The translations under genes and the position numbers were made by a program. From Peptococcaceae bacterium 1198_IL3148 (GTDB lineage: Bacteria > Bacillota > Desulfotomaculia > Desulfotomaculales > Desulfohalotomaculaceae): 64,000 bases of DNA. Below are positions 10,603 through 19,002 of this stretch, piece after piece. The DNA is taken from contig JBAIYS010000008.1 in NCBI GenBank assembly GCA_036763105.1, forward strand, positions 62,001 to 126,000. The letters run 5' to 3'. Position 1 is the stretch's first letter; every line of letters starts with the position of its first letter. Under the pieces are notes generated by a model. It ran no database searches. It saw nothing but the letters and a program-made list of their open reading frames with translations, and was not told where the DNA came from.

Positions 10603-11352
10603 CTACTCATAAGTTTGAAATTCAATTGATTTTGCTTGGTACATTTCATCTTTATATTCATACTTGATAACAACATCGCCTATAAAACTCGCTGGGGAAA
10701 CCTGTGCGCCGATATTAGCGATAAGTTGATTGTCTTTTACATGATACCTAATTATACTACCGAAACCCACTTCATTATTTAAGTATTCTGGTTCCGCTTC
10801 TAAACCTACAGCTACCTGTTTATCCGCTATATTAATTTTCGCTTCATTAGGCAATAAAGTAGATTTTACATTTTTGAGCACAATAGCCATTGGATTATCC
10901 ACAAGTAACTCATTATGAAAGTTATTTTCCATATGATATACATGTGCTTCTTGTATCAGCGTACCGGTACCATATCCATGCGTTAAAATAATAATTAACT
11001 CCTTTGTCCCATCGCCACTTATATCTTCAACGATAATTTGCGGTGGCCGACTTGGACTTGTTACATTCATCCAAAATGGTTCATTAAATGAACTATTATT
11101 ATGGTCAATCTTAAAATCATAATATAGACCATCCATTTCTTTAGCGTAAATCGTTATACCTTCTTCATCCAAACTTGCTACCACTTGGTAATCCTCATTT
11201 ATTGTTTTATTCGCTTGTTGTTCTTGTTCTGTGATTACACCTTTGTTTTCGCTGGCTTTAACAGTTTCTTCTGATAAGCCAATTTGATTACATGCAGTTA
11301 AAATGCTCGCTGTGATTACTGCCGTTATTAACAAGAAAAATATCCGCTTCAT
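10603..11352 (-). CDS. Hypothetical lipoprotein
   Basis: A protein of 249 residues from ATG 11352, with a lysine-arginine start, a hydrophobic stretch and a lipobox LTAC at Cys21, so it should be a membrane-anchored exported lipoprotein. The frame opens seven codons earlier (11373), but MKRIFFLL is the natural signal-peptide start. The segment IIVEDISGDGTKELIIILTHG resembles a calcium-binding DxSGDG loop as in FG-GAP/VCBS-like repeat proteins. No functional family is recognised. It is a single gene downstream of nothing obvious; palindromic repeat copy 2 lies after its stop. Confidence 0.7.
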   Translation of the reverse strand: MKRIFFLLITAVITASILTACNQIGLSEETVKASENKGVITEQEQQANKTINEDYQVVASLDEEGITIYAKEMDGLYYDFKIDHNNSSFNEPFWMNVTSPSRPPQIIVEDISGDGTKELIIILTHGYGTGTLIQEAHVYHMENNFHNELLVDNPMAIVLKNVKSTLLPNEAKINIADKQVAVGLEAEPEYLNNEVGFGSIIRYHVKDNQLIANIGAQVSPASFIGDVVIKYEYKDEMYQAKSIEFQTYE

Positions 11353-11805
11353 ACTCCACTTCCTTATCACCATAATTATGAGCTATTTATTAACGTATTT
11401 ACTATCTAATGGGCAATTCACTATTGCCATTGAGCATGATTACACCTCATCCTTGGGGCCAACTAGTTAAAATTATTTACTATTATTCAGGTTAAACAAA
11501 AGTAAGAAAAAACCTCTATTTATTAGAGAAAGTATAGGCATGTTTGGTTTCAAACATTTCCATATTAAATACTTTCATAAGGTCACGGTCACATTCATAA
11601 ATTTACCTCCTAGATATTCACGTCTTTTGTATGAAGCAACTTTATAACTAACTAAATTAATGGTTATATAACAAAATATTATATTTGGTATAACGTTTGT
11701 TATGGTAGAATGTTTACAAATAATTGTTTATTCCATAATTTACTTAAAAGGGTGATTAAAACTTAATCGGCCTAAAGCTAAAAATTTAAGATTAGGAGGT
11801 TACCC
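11353..11805. other. Intergenic region before the ABC-importer operon
   Basis: AT-rich, without a convincing gene. It holds an inverted repeat ATAAC-GTTT-GTTAT at 11690-11703, about 100 bases before the importer start, which could be an operator for the importer operon. AGGAGGT lies directly before the lipoprotein ATG at 11806. No known riboswitch pattern is recognised here. Confidence 0.4.
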
Positions 11806-12918
11806 ATGAGCAAAAAAGTACTAATTTTAACATTGTTGGTTTTTATGTTGATGATCAGTGGCTGTGGCGGAAGTGATACCGCCGCCACTAATGATGAAAA
11901 CCAGGTGCCAACACTTAACGTTGGGTACATATTTACTAACCACCAAACCCCTTTGATGGTGGCAGCCAATAAAGGGGAAGCATTTAGTAGTAACGGTACA
12001 TATTTAAAACCAATAGTTGAGAGAGAGAAATATGAGTTAATCGCTGATGGCGAGAAAGTGGCAAATATAAATCTAGTTGTTAACAAAAGTGGTTCAGAAA
12101 CCACCACACTGTTTGCCCAAAAGCATCTAGATTTGGCCCTGGGCTCGATCACCGCTATGATCACTGGTGTTGATACTGATGTGCCCATTAAAGTAATTAG
12201 TCCACTGCAAACCGAAGGTATGGCTTTGATCTTCCCTCAAGACAGTGCGATTAATAATTGGGATGAATTTTTAACCTTGGTAAAAGAGAGCGATCAACCG
12301 GTAAAAATAGGTTACCACTCACCCACCAGTGCACCAAAATTTGTTTTAGAAGGTGCCCTTGATGCTGCCGGTTTAAAAATAACCGGTGATGCCACCGATA
12401 TGTCTGCGGATATTTTGCTGGTTGACTTAAAAGAAACCTCTAACTTAATTCCCGCCCTGCAGAGTAAACAGGTTGATGGTTGGGTTGGACCATCCCCATT
12501 TCCAGAAGTGGCTGTAACCGAAGGTGTGGGTAAAGTAATTATTGAACTGCGCGACTTGCCACCGGAAGGTCATTGGCACGATTTCCCCTGTTGTGTATTG
12601 GCAGCCAGGGATGAAATTATTGCATCAAACCCAAAGGAAGTGCAAGCCTTTGCTAACTTAATTACCGAAGCCAGTAAATGGTGTAATGAAAACAAAGAAG
12701 AAGCAGCCATTATTACCGCTAACTGGATTGGTATTCCCGAAGAAGCAGCTAAAGCATCCACACTTAATTACACAACCGATCCTTCTGAAAACTGGCTGCG
12801 TGGAGCAGGTATCCACGTTGAAACATTGGGAGCTTTAGATAAGCTGAGTGGAAAACTTAATGGCAAAAACTTTGCAGATGTGGAATCTGAACTATTTGAT
12901 TTCCAATTTGTTGATTAA
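11806..12918 (+). CDS. ABC transporter substrate-binding lipoprotein (NMT1/SsuA/TauA-like)
   Basis: A 370-residue lipoprotein: signal peptide and lipobox MISGC (Cys20), then a periplasmic-binding fold of the NMT1/THI5/SsuA type, seen in VGYIFTNHQTPLMVAANKG, the central GYHSPTSAPKFVLEGAL and the hinge segment LQSKQVDGWVGPSPFPEVA. The family binds nitrate, taurine, sulfonates, pyrimidine precursors or aromatic acids; the ligand cannot be read. An unusual pair of cysteines occurs in DFPCCVLAAR. First gene of a four-gene operon with permease, ATPase and a double-cubane type reductase, so the ligand may be the reductase's substrate (inference). Confidence 0.88.
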   Translation: MSKKVLILTLLVFMLMISGCGGSDTAATNDENQVPTLNVGYIFTNHQTPLMVAANKGEAFSSNGTYLKPIVEREKYELIADGEKVANINLVVNKSGSETTTLFAQKHLDLALGSITAMITGVDTDVPIKVISPLQTEGMALIFPQDSAINNWDEFLTLVKESDQPVKIGYHSPTSAPKFVLEGALDAAGLKITGDATDMSADILLVDLKETSNLIPALQSKQVDGWVGPSPFPEVAVTEGVGKVIIELRDLPPEGHWHDFPCCVLAARDEIIASNPKEVQAFANLITEASKWCNENKEEAAIITANWIGIPEEAAKASTLNYTTDPSENWLRGAGIHVETLGALDKLSGKLNGKNFADVESELFDFQFVD

Positions 12919-12937
12919 TTAGCATAACAGTTACTAA

Positions 12938-12973
12938 AGAGGTTCCTTACGACTGTGGTCCTGGGGAACCTCT
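12938..12973 (+). terminator. Intra-operon hairpin between binding protein and permease
   Basis: Perfect 9-bp stem AGAGGTTCC / GGAACCTCT with an 18-base loop and no following T-run. Such hairpins between binding-protein and permease genes commonly protect the upstream mRNA or cut down read-through, giving more binding protein than permease. It includes an apparent GTG start at 12955, which argues against using that start. Confidence 0.6.
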
Positions 12974-13005
12974 ATTACTGTATCCCTTTAAAAGGATGTG
13001 ATTAC

Positions 13006-13896
13006 TTGCAAAAGGAAACAACGACCGTTCCCCCGACCAGCCACTATGATTTTTCGATATTTAAAAGGGCCATTACTGGTTTTGGGTTAGCAATTATCGT
13101 ACCCCTGCTTTTTATTGTTACTTGGAATATGATTGCCCAGAACTTAGAAAACCCAGTTATACTGCCGGAAGTGGGTGCAGTAGTAAATTTGCTACTGCAC
13201 CCCACTGAAAGTTTAATTAGTATGGGTTCATTGCTGCAAAACATTTTTGTAAGTATCACCAGAGTGCTGGCTGGCTATTTGCTGGCAGTGATCATTGCCA
13301 TTCCCCTAGGGGTGCTGATGGGTTACTACAGCCTGGTGTATAAACTGTTAAATAACTTTTTGGGCATGTTTCGACCGATTCCACCACTGGCCTGGGTGCC
13401 ACTGGTTTTAGCCTGGTTTGGAGTATCCAGCATGGCCACTGTAACCGGAGTTGAATCTGGGACCTTATATGTATACCTAAATAACTTAAAGCTATCGATG
13501 ATCTTTATTATTTTCATTGGGTCTTTTTACCCGGTGTTAACCAGTACAATCTACGGTGTGCGAAGTGTGAAAAAAACATTAATTGATTCTGCCCGCGTGC
13601 TGGGTGCCAGTGAATACGATATCTTTCGGAAAATATTGTTGCCCGCAGCAGCGCCTTCAATAGTAAACGGCATGAGAATAGGCCTGGGAGTTGCCTGGAT
13701 GTGTTTAGTTTCGGCCGAGATGTTACCGGGTAGTTTATCCGGAATAGGGTATTTAATCACCCACGCCTACACCATTGCCAGGACAGATATTGTAATCGCC
13801 GGCATGATTTGTATTGGGGTTGTGGGTACTTTGCTAGACTTAGGCTTTGGCTACTTAGAAAATAAAAAGTTTGCTTGGCAGCGTCTGGCCAGATAA
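13006..13896 (+). CDS. ABC transporter permease (SsuC/TauC-like)
   Basis: A membrane permease of about 296 residues with six or more hydrophobic segments and the BPD_transp_1 motif region ARVLGASEYDIFRKILLPAAAPSIVNGMRIGLG, the EAA loop that contacts the ATPase. TTG at 13006 is chosen: AAAGGATGTG lies six bases upstream, whereas the earlier GTG at 12955 sits inside a hairpin loop. A less usual insert, about residues 130-160 (GVESGTLYVYLNNLKLS), interrupts the region after the PPLAWVPLVLAWFG segment. Works with the binding protein at 11806 and the ATPase at 13909. Confidence 0.88.
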   Translation: MQKETTTVPPTSHYDFSIFKRAITGFGLAIIVPLLFIVTWNMIAQNLENPVILPEVGAVVNLLLHPTESLISMGSLLQNIFVSITRVLAGYLLAVIIAIPLGVLMGYYSLVYKLLNNFLGMFRPIPPLAWVPLVLAWFGVSSMATVTGVESGTLYVYLNNLKLSMIFIIFIGSFYPVLTSTIYGVRSVKKTLIDSARVLGASEYDIFRKILLPAAAPSIVNGMRIGLGVAWMCLVSAEMLPGSLSGIGYLITHAYTIARTDIVIAGMICIGVVGTLLDLGFGYLENKKFAWQRLAR

Positions 13897-13908
13897 AGGG
13901 GTGAAAGC

Positions 13909-14694
13909 ATGAAAAAAGCTATTATCGCAATTGAAAACTTAAACAAAACCTATGTTACCGATAGAGGAAATAATGTAGAAGCACTGCAAAACATTAGTCT
14001 AAACGTACAAAATAATGATTTTGTATGTATTGTTGGGCCATCGGGCTGTGGCAAATCGACGCTATTAAGAATAACAGCCGGTTTAGATACCGCCACATCG
14101 GGTTTTGTCTATTACCAGGGAGAACAGGTTAATAAACCAAATAAGGAAATTGGCATGGTATTTCAAGAATACTCTTTATTGCCCTGGCGATCTGTTTTAG
14201 ACAATGTTGCTTTGGGCTTGGAATTTTCCGGCAAGTCAAATCAAGAATGTCAACAGTCAGCTAAAGAATACTTAAGCCTAGTGGGATTGAATGCCTTTGC
14301 CAATGCGTATCCCTACGAGCTTTCCGGTGGCATGCAACAACGGGTGGCCATAGCCCGGGCATTGGCTAACAATCCCCAGGTGCTACTAATGGATGAACCC
14401 TTTGGTGCCCTTGATGCCCATACCAGAATACTGATGCAAAGGGAACTGCTAACCATTTGGCAAAAGAACCGTAAAACAATTCTCTTTGTTACCCACAGTG
14501 TAGATGAAGCCATTTACTTAGCTGATTATATAGTTGTTATGTCTGCTCATCCAGGGAGAATAAAAGAAATAATTAAAGTTAATATGCCACGCCCTCGGGA
14601 TCGAGCTAATCCTTACTACGGGCAACTGTCTGCAAAAATACTGGACATGTTGGAAAAAGAATCACAGTCAGCTAAAGCAATTGCCTGTAGTTAA
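13909..14694 (+). CDS. ABC transporter ATP-binding protein (SsuB/TauB-like)
   Basis: A 261-residue ATPase subunit with all motifs: Walker A GPSGCGKST near residue 43, Q-loop in VFQEYSLLPWRS, signature LSGGMQQR, Walker B VLLMDEPFGALD and the switch histidine in VTHSVDEA. The QEYSLLPWRSVLDNV stretch is typical of the nitrate/sulfonate/taurine class. It follows the permease by 12 bases behind GGGGTG and completes the importer. The next gene, a reductase, begins 33 bases later. Confidence 0.92.
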   Translation: MKKAIIAIENLNKTYVTDRGNNVEALQNISLNVQNNDFVCIVGPSGCGKSTLLRITAGLDTATSGFVYYQGEQVNKPNKEIGMVFQEYSLLPWRSVLDNVALGLEFSGKSNQECQQSAKEYLSLVGLNAFANAYPYELSGGMQQRVAIARALANNPQVLLMDEPFGALDAHTRILMQRELLTIWQKNRKTILFVTHSVDEAIYLADYIVVMSAHPGRIKEIIKVNMPRPRDRANPYYGQLSAKILDMLEKESQSAKAIACS

Positions 14695-14727
14695 CACAGA
14701 TGTTTAAAGGAAAAGGAGGTTGTGTGC

Positions 14728-15876
14728 GTGCGCCCAGAATCGATGTCAATTATTGGAGATATGCGGGATCAAAATATTTTAGCATTGGAACATGCTAAGA
14801 AAAACAACCATAAAATAGTGGGTATGTATTGCGCCTATTCACCCCAGGAGTTGATTATAGCTGCCGGTGCTGCCCCGGTTAGCCTGTGTGGCACTAAGCA
14901 AGAACCGATAGCCCAGGCAGAAAAACATTTACCCAGAAACCTCTGCCCATTGATTAAATCCAGTTTTGGGTTTGCTGTTTCCGATACCTGTCCCTATTTT
15001 AGACACTCTGACTTTTTAATCGCAGAAACAACCTGTGATGGCAAGAAAAAAATGTATGAGTTGTTAAGTCAATATAAACCAATGCATGTAATGCATTTGC
15101 CCCAGGGCACCAATAGATCTGGCGCTCTGCGCTGGTGGCTAGAAGAAATATATATCCTGAAAGAGCAGTTGGAAAAGAACTTAAATGCAACCATTACCGA
15201 GGATAAATTGCGCCAAGCGATTAAGCTAGTTAACCGCGAACGGGTGGCAATGAGAAAACTGCATGAAGTAAGTAAACTAAAGCCCTCACCTATATCGGGT
15301 ATAGATATGCTCACTGCCATTTGGATGAAGGGTTTTAACGTTGATAAAGAGCAAGGCATAAAACTGATTAATGAATTAACTAGTGAAATAATGGAGCTGG
15401 TTGAAAAGGGTCAATCACCGTTTACACCAAATACACCAAGGCTTTTAATCACTGGCTGTCCAGTCGGCATTGGCTCGGAAAAAGTGGTGCGCATTGCTGA
15501 AGAAAGCAGCGCCAATGTAGTGGCCTTTGAGAACTGTACCGGTTACAAAACACTGTATTCGCTGGTAGATGAAGATGAAAACAGGAATCCCTACGAGGCA
15601 ATAGCTGAACGGTATCTTAACATTCCCTGCTCCTGCATGTCACCCAATGCCGGTAGATATGAACTAATCAAAGAAATGGCAGCAGAATACCAGGTAGACG
15701 GTGTCATCGACCTGACCTGGCAAGCCTGCCACACCTACAACGCCGAGGGCAAACTGCTGCGGCACTATGTAGAAAATGAACTGGACTTGCCCTACTTGCA
15801 TATAGAAACCGATTATTCCCAGGCAGATTTAGAAACGCTGCGGGTGCGGATAGAAGCATTTCTTGAGATGCTCTAG
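14728..15876 (+). CDS. Double-cubane-cluster type anaerobic reductase (2-hydroxyacyl-CoA dehydratase D/YjiM family)
   Basis: A protein of about 382 residues of the HgdB/FldC superfamily. Cysteines that could ligate the iron-sulfur cluster are present in RNLCPLIKSSFGF, DTCPYFRHSDF and AETTCDGKKKMYELL; this arrangement matches the YjiM/double-cubane cluster protein group, in which an ATP-dependent activase reduces an [8Fe-9S] cluster that reduces small molecules. GTG at 14728 is preferred since AAAGGAGGT then has about seven bases spacing; a GTG at 14722 is too close. Last gene of the importer operon. No separate activase is adjacent; the fused activase at 2605-6924 is the only candidate in the window. 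Substrate unknown. Confidence 0.85.
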   Translation: MRPESMSIIGDMRDQNILALEHAKKNNHKIVGMYCAYSPQELIIAAGAAPVSLCGTKQEPIAQAEKHLPRNLCPLIKSSFGFAVSDTCPYFRHSDFLIAETTCDGKKKMYELLSQYKPMHVMHLPQGTNRSGALRWWLEEIYILKEQLEKNLNATITEDKLRQAIKLVNRERVAMRKLHEVSKLKPSPISGIDMLTAIWMKGFNVDKEQGIKLINELTSEIMELVEKGQSPFTPNTPRLLITGCPVGIGSEKVVRIAEESSANVVAFENCTGYKTLYSLVDEDENRNPYEAIAERYLNIPCSCMSPNAGRYELIKEMAAEYQVDGVIDLTWQACHTYNAEGKLLRHYVENELDLPYLHIETDYSQADLETLRVRIEAFLEML

Positions 15877-15942
15877 TGGTTGAAGAATGTCCCTCTGTTA
15901 TACTAAACAATTGTCATATGAAAAACAGAATAATGTTGTAGG

Positions 15943-15966
15943 GGCGACCTAAGGTCGCCTTCTTTG
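15943..15966 (+). terminator. Terminator of the importer-reductase operon
   Basis: GGCGACC / GGTCGCC, 7 bp with a three-base loop, followed by TTCTTT. It begins with TGTAGGGGCGACC, the same lead-in as the inverted-repeat element at 27413, so it may derive from that repeat family. Confidence 0.7.
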
Positions 15967-16074
15967 GAAAACGTTTCCCCTTGTCATTATTTAACAGCCA
16001 ATGATAACACTTTGTTATTTATAATATTACATGTGGTAATATATAATATAAATATGTCGAAAGGGGGCGCAGTT

Positions 16075-16767
16075 TTGGAAAGAATAGCTTTATCCACATC
16101 AGCTTTTTGTTTGTGGGATATTGGAGCGGTTGATAAGATAAATATTTGCCAAAGGTATAATTTATCAAGAATTGAGGTAGCGATAAGTACTTTTAAAATG
16201 TTAAAACAATTATTAGCTAACGAGCAAGCACTTAATATGCTTAAGTCCTTTGACAATGTAACTATCCACGCCCCATGGTGTGGAATAAAATATGGCAACA
16301 ATAAAAAAAGTAGAGAAGCCATTGCTTTAATAAAGGAGTTAGACCGTTATCTCAATGTGGAGGCCTTTATATTTCATCAAGACACTATAAAAAACTTTAG
16401 TGAATTTAGTAAAAACAATTTTAACTATTATATTGAGAATTCCGCCATACCCGGTTCCTGGCCCGAATTTAACCAGTTAATGGAAGAATACAAATTCCCC
16501 TGTGTTTTAGACATTAACCGGGCCACAAGAAACGACAACTATCTGGAACCATTCCTAGACAAATATATGGAAAATATTACCGAGATACATGTGAGTGGCT
16601 TTGCAACGGAGTGCTATCGACTGCCTATAACCACCACCAATCAAAGTTCTTCATTAAATAGTATCACAAATTTAAGCGTACCAATTATAGTGGAAGGGTT
16701 ATTTAAACCCTTGGATTACAAGGGCATAGCTGAGGAGATTAATGTGATAGCAGAAAAAATATCTTAA
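16075..16767 (+). CDS. Hypothetical TIM-barrel-like protein (xylose isomerase-like fold)
   Basis: About 230 residues. Segments such as ITIHAPW-like VTIHAPWCGIKYG, FIFHQDTIKNF, YYIENSAIPGSWPEF, CVLDINRATRN and EIHVSGF recur with the spacing of beta strands bearing His/Glu/Asp ligands, as in AP_endonuc_2/xylose-isomerase-like barrels. TTG at 16075 with AAAGGGGG eight bases upstream is chosen; the frame is open back to 15964 but that part runs through the terminator zone and lacks a ribosome site. Precise role unknown. It lies 36 bases before selB and may share its transcript. Confidence 0.6.
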   Translation: MERIALSTSAFCLWDIGAVDKINICQRYNLSRIEVAISTFKMLKQLLANEQALNMLKSFDNVTIHAPWCGIKYGNNKKSREAIALIKELDRYLNVEAFIFHQDTIKNFSEFSKNNFNYYIENSAIPGSWPEFNQLMEEYKFPCVLDINRATRNDNYLEPFLDKYMENITEIHVSGFATECYRLPITTTNQSSSLNSITNLSVPIIVEGLFKPLDYKGIAEEINVIAEKIS

Positions 16768-16803
16768 ATAGACAATTTATAGTGCTGGAAGGCGGGGATA
16801 AAA

Positions 16804-18717
16804 ATAAAACATGTCATTATTGGTACTGCCGGACACGTCGATCATGGAAAATCAAATCTTATTAAAGCGCTGACCGGCATTGAAACCGACAGACTGCGGG
16901 AAGAAAAGGAACGGGGCATATCGATTGAACTGGGGTTTGCTTACCTGACACTGCCTGGAGGCCGCCGGGCAGGCATAGTGGACGTGCCGGGGCACGAGCG
17001 TTTTATTAAAAATATGCTAGCGGGAGTCAGCGGTATTGACTTGGTACTGTTGGTGATAGCGGCAGACGAAGGTGTAATGCCCCAAACCCGGGAGCACTTT
17101 GATATTTTACAACTATTGCGGGTAAAAAAAGGCATTATAGTGCTGACAAAAGTAGATTTGGTAGACGAAGATTGGCTGGAACTAGTGAAGGAGGAAATTA
17201 AAGAATTTTTTTCGGGCACATCCTTTGAAAATGCCCCGATGATCCCTGTTTCCTCAGTGACAGGGGAAGGCTTACCAACGTTACTGGAAACTATAGACAG
17301 CATGGTGCAGAATGTTGAGGAACGGACAGATATTGGCAAAGTGCGGTTGCCGGTGGACAGAGTTTTTACCGTGCCTGGCTTCGGCACAGTGGTCACTGGC
17401 ACCATGGCATCGGGCAGACTGAGTATTAGTGACGAGGTAGTGCTGATGCCAACCAATATTTGCAGCCGGGTGCGAGGCTTGCAGGTGCATGGGAATAAAG
17501 AGGAATTTGCTCAAGCGGGGCAGCGACTAGCGGTAAACCTGGCCGGTGTTGAAGTGGCAGAAATACAGCGCGGTAACGTGCTTTGTACCCAAGGCGCGTT
17601 AAAACCCTCCTACCGACTGGATGTAAAAATACATTTGTTGGCTAATACCGTAAAACCACTGCTACACCGGGCCAGGGTGAGACTGCACATTGGTACAGAC
17701 GAAATAATTAGCCGCGTGATTATGTTTGATCGAGATCAACTGCGACCCGGCGAAGACGCATACGTACAACTCCAGCTAGAAGATACTGCTGTGGCCAGCA
17801 AGGGCGATCGATTTGTAATTAGGAGACTATCGCCGATGCAAACCATTGGCGGCGGCGTGGTCATTGACCCTTTGGCGCAAAAACATAAGCAATACAAAAA
17901 AGATGTTATTGAAATATTAAGAACTAAAGAAAAGGGTACTGCCGATGAACTGCTACAGCAATTTTTAGCAACACATCCTCTACCGGTAACTGAGGCTATA
18001 GCCGCTGAAGAAGCCAACGTGGCAGCAGCAGACTGGGACGATGCATTGCATAAACTACTAAAAGAAGACAAGGTTAAGCTGGTTTTAGCAGACAACGAAA
18101 ATATGCTGATTTATAAAGAAAGATATCTTTGCTGGGTGGAGCAAATAACTGTTGCTCTTAAGGAATACCATGATAAATATGCATTGCGGGAGGGTTACCC
18201 TAAAGAAGAATTGCGATCTCGCATGTTTGATAAGCTTAACACCAAAGTTTTTCTGTACCTGTTACAACAAATGGACAACGATGGCTACATTAAAGTCAAT
18301 CCGCAAACTCTCAGGCTACCAGAATTCAGCGGTTTGCCGACAGGCAAGGATGCCGAATTGATCACTACTATAGAACATATATTAAAGAAAAATATTTTTC
18401 AACCGCCCAACTGGAACGAGATAGTCAAACAATTAGTGCTAAAGCCAGATCAAGCTGCAGAGTATCAAGCATTCCTGCTGCGGACTGATAAGATAATAAA
18501 AGTGGAAGATAATATCTACTTTCATATTGATGGTATCAACAAGGCTAAAGATGTAATTGCCCAGTATATTAACGAGACAGGAAAGATTAACTTGGGGGAA
18601 ACCAGAGACCTATTGAAAACCTCCAGAAAATACGCTCTACCGTTGTTGCTATACCTTGACCGAATCCGCTTTACTCGCCGCATAGGGGATGACCGTGTTC
18701 TGGGCGCTAAGGCGTAA
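16804..18717 (+). CDS. selB: Selenocysteine-specific elongation factor SelB, apparently starting at ATA
   Basis: About 637 residues, the usual SelB length. The GTPase motifs are intact only if translation begins near 16804: IIGTAGHVDHGKS (G1), DVPGHERF (G3) and VLTKVDLV (G4); the C-terminal part has the winged-helix domains that bind the SECIS RNA. SelB delivers selenocysteyl-tRNA to in-frame UGA codons. Between the in-frame stop TAG at 16780 and the G1 motif there is no ATG, GTG, TTG or CTG; ATA at 16804, giving (M)KHVIIGTAGH, lies six bases after GGCGGGG. The first GTG is at 16978 and would remove G1. Its client, the formate dehydrogenase, is at 40-43 kb. Confidence 0.9.
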   Translation: MKHVIIGTAGHVDHGKSNLIKALTGIETDRLREEKERGISIELGFAYLTLPGGRRAGIVDVPGHERFIKNMLAGVSGIDLVLLVIAADEGVMPQTREHFDILQLLRVKKGIIVLTKVDLVDEDWLELVKEEIKEFFSGTSFENAPMIPVSSVTGEGLPTLLETIDSMVQNVEERTDIGKVRLPVDRVFTVPGFGTVVTGTMASGRLSISDEVVLMPTNICSRVRGLQVHGNKEEFAQAGQRLAVNLAGVEVAEIQRGNVLCTQGALKPSYRLDVKIHLLANTVKPLLHRARVRLHIGTDEIISRVIMFDRDQLRPGEDAYVQLQLEDTAVASKGDRFVIRRLSPMQTIGGGVVIDPLAQKHKQYKKDVIEILRTKEKGTADELLQQFLATHPLPVTEAIAAEEANVAAADWDDALHKLLKEDKVKLVLADNENMLIYKERYLCWVEQITVALKEYHDKYALREGYPKEELRSRMFDKLNTKVFLYLLQQMDNDGYIKVNPQTLRLPEFSGLPTGKDAELITTIEHILKKNIFQPPNWNEIVKQLVLKPDQAAEYQAFLLRTDKIIKVEDNIYFHIDGINKAKDVIAQYINETGKINLGETRDLLKTSRKYALPLLLYLDRIRFTRRIGDDRVLGAKA

Positions 18718-18734
18718 TGCTAACCAGATTACAA

Positions 18735-18766
18735 AAACCCCTATAGTAAACAGACTATAGGGGTTT
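18735..18766. terminator. Bidirectional terminator between selB and the tusA-like gene
   Basis: AAACCCCTATAG / CTATAGGGGTTT, a perfect 12-bp stem with an 8-base loop, flanked by A-rich and T-containing sequence; it separates two convergent genes and can serve both. Confidence 0.85.
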
Positions 18767-18783
18767 ATAATAGCTATATCGCC

Positions 18784-19002
18784 TTACTTGCTAAGATTTA
18801 ATATAATGTCTGTGCCTTGCATTTCTACAACAACCTGCCAACCCATACTTTCCGCAGCACGGGTTACATTTTCTTTGGCTGTATTATTATCCACAAGTAC
18901 TTGCACTTTACCTTCTGTGGTTTGACTTAATAATTGACGAGTTAATATTACCGGCTCAGGACAGGACAGACCCCGAGCGTCTACTGTCTTTAGCATCCAC
19001 AT
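18784..19002 (-). CDS. TusA-family sulfurtransferase-like protein of a selenium locus (YedF N-domain-like)
   Basis: A 72-residue single-domain protein with the TusA/SirA signature: DARGLSCPEPVILT with the conserved cysteine in CPxP. TusA-like proteins carry persulfides; those fused or paired with YedE (YedF group) are linked to selenium use. Its start overlaps the end of the YedE gene by 47 bases, implying translational coupling. Compared with full YedF it lacks the C-terminal DsrE-like half, so calling it YedF would be too strong. It ends at a bidirectional terminator facing selB. Confidence 0.85.
   Translation of the reverse strand: MWMLKTVDARGLSCPEPVILTRQLLSQTTEGKVQVLVDNNTAKENVTRAAESMGWQVVVEMQGTDIILNLSK

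Noticed and set aside
12570-12761. Minus-strand frames within the importer genes
   Set aside because: No start signals, and the plus-strand ABC proteins are complete.
16978-18717. selB as a truncated pseudogene starting at GTG 16978
   Set aside because: The frame is intact upstream and encodes the complete G1 region; only the start codon is unusual.
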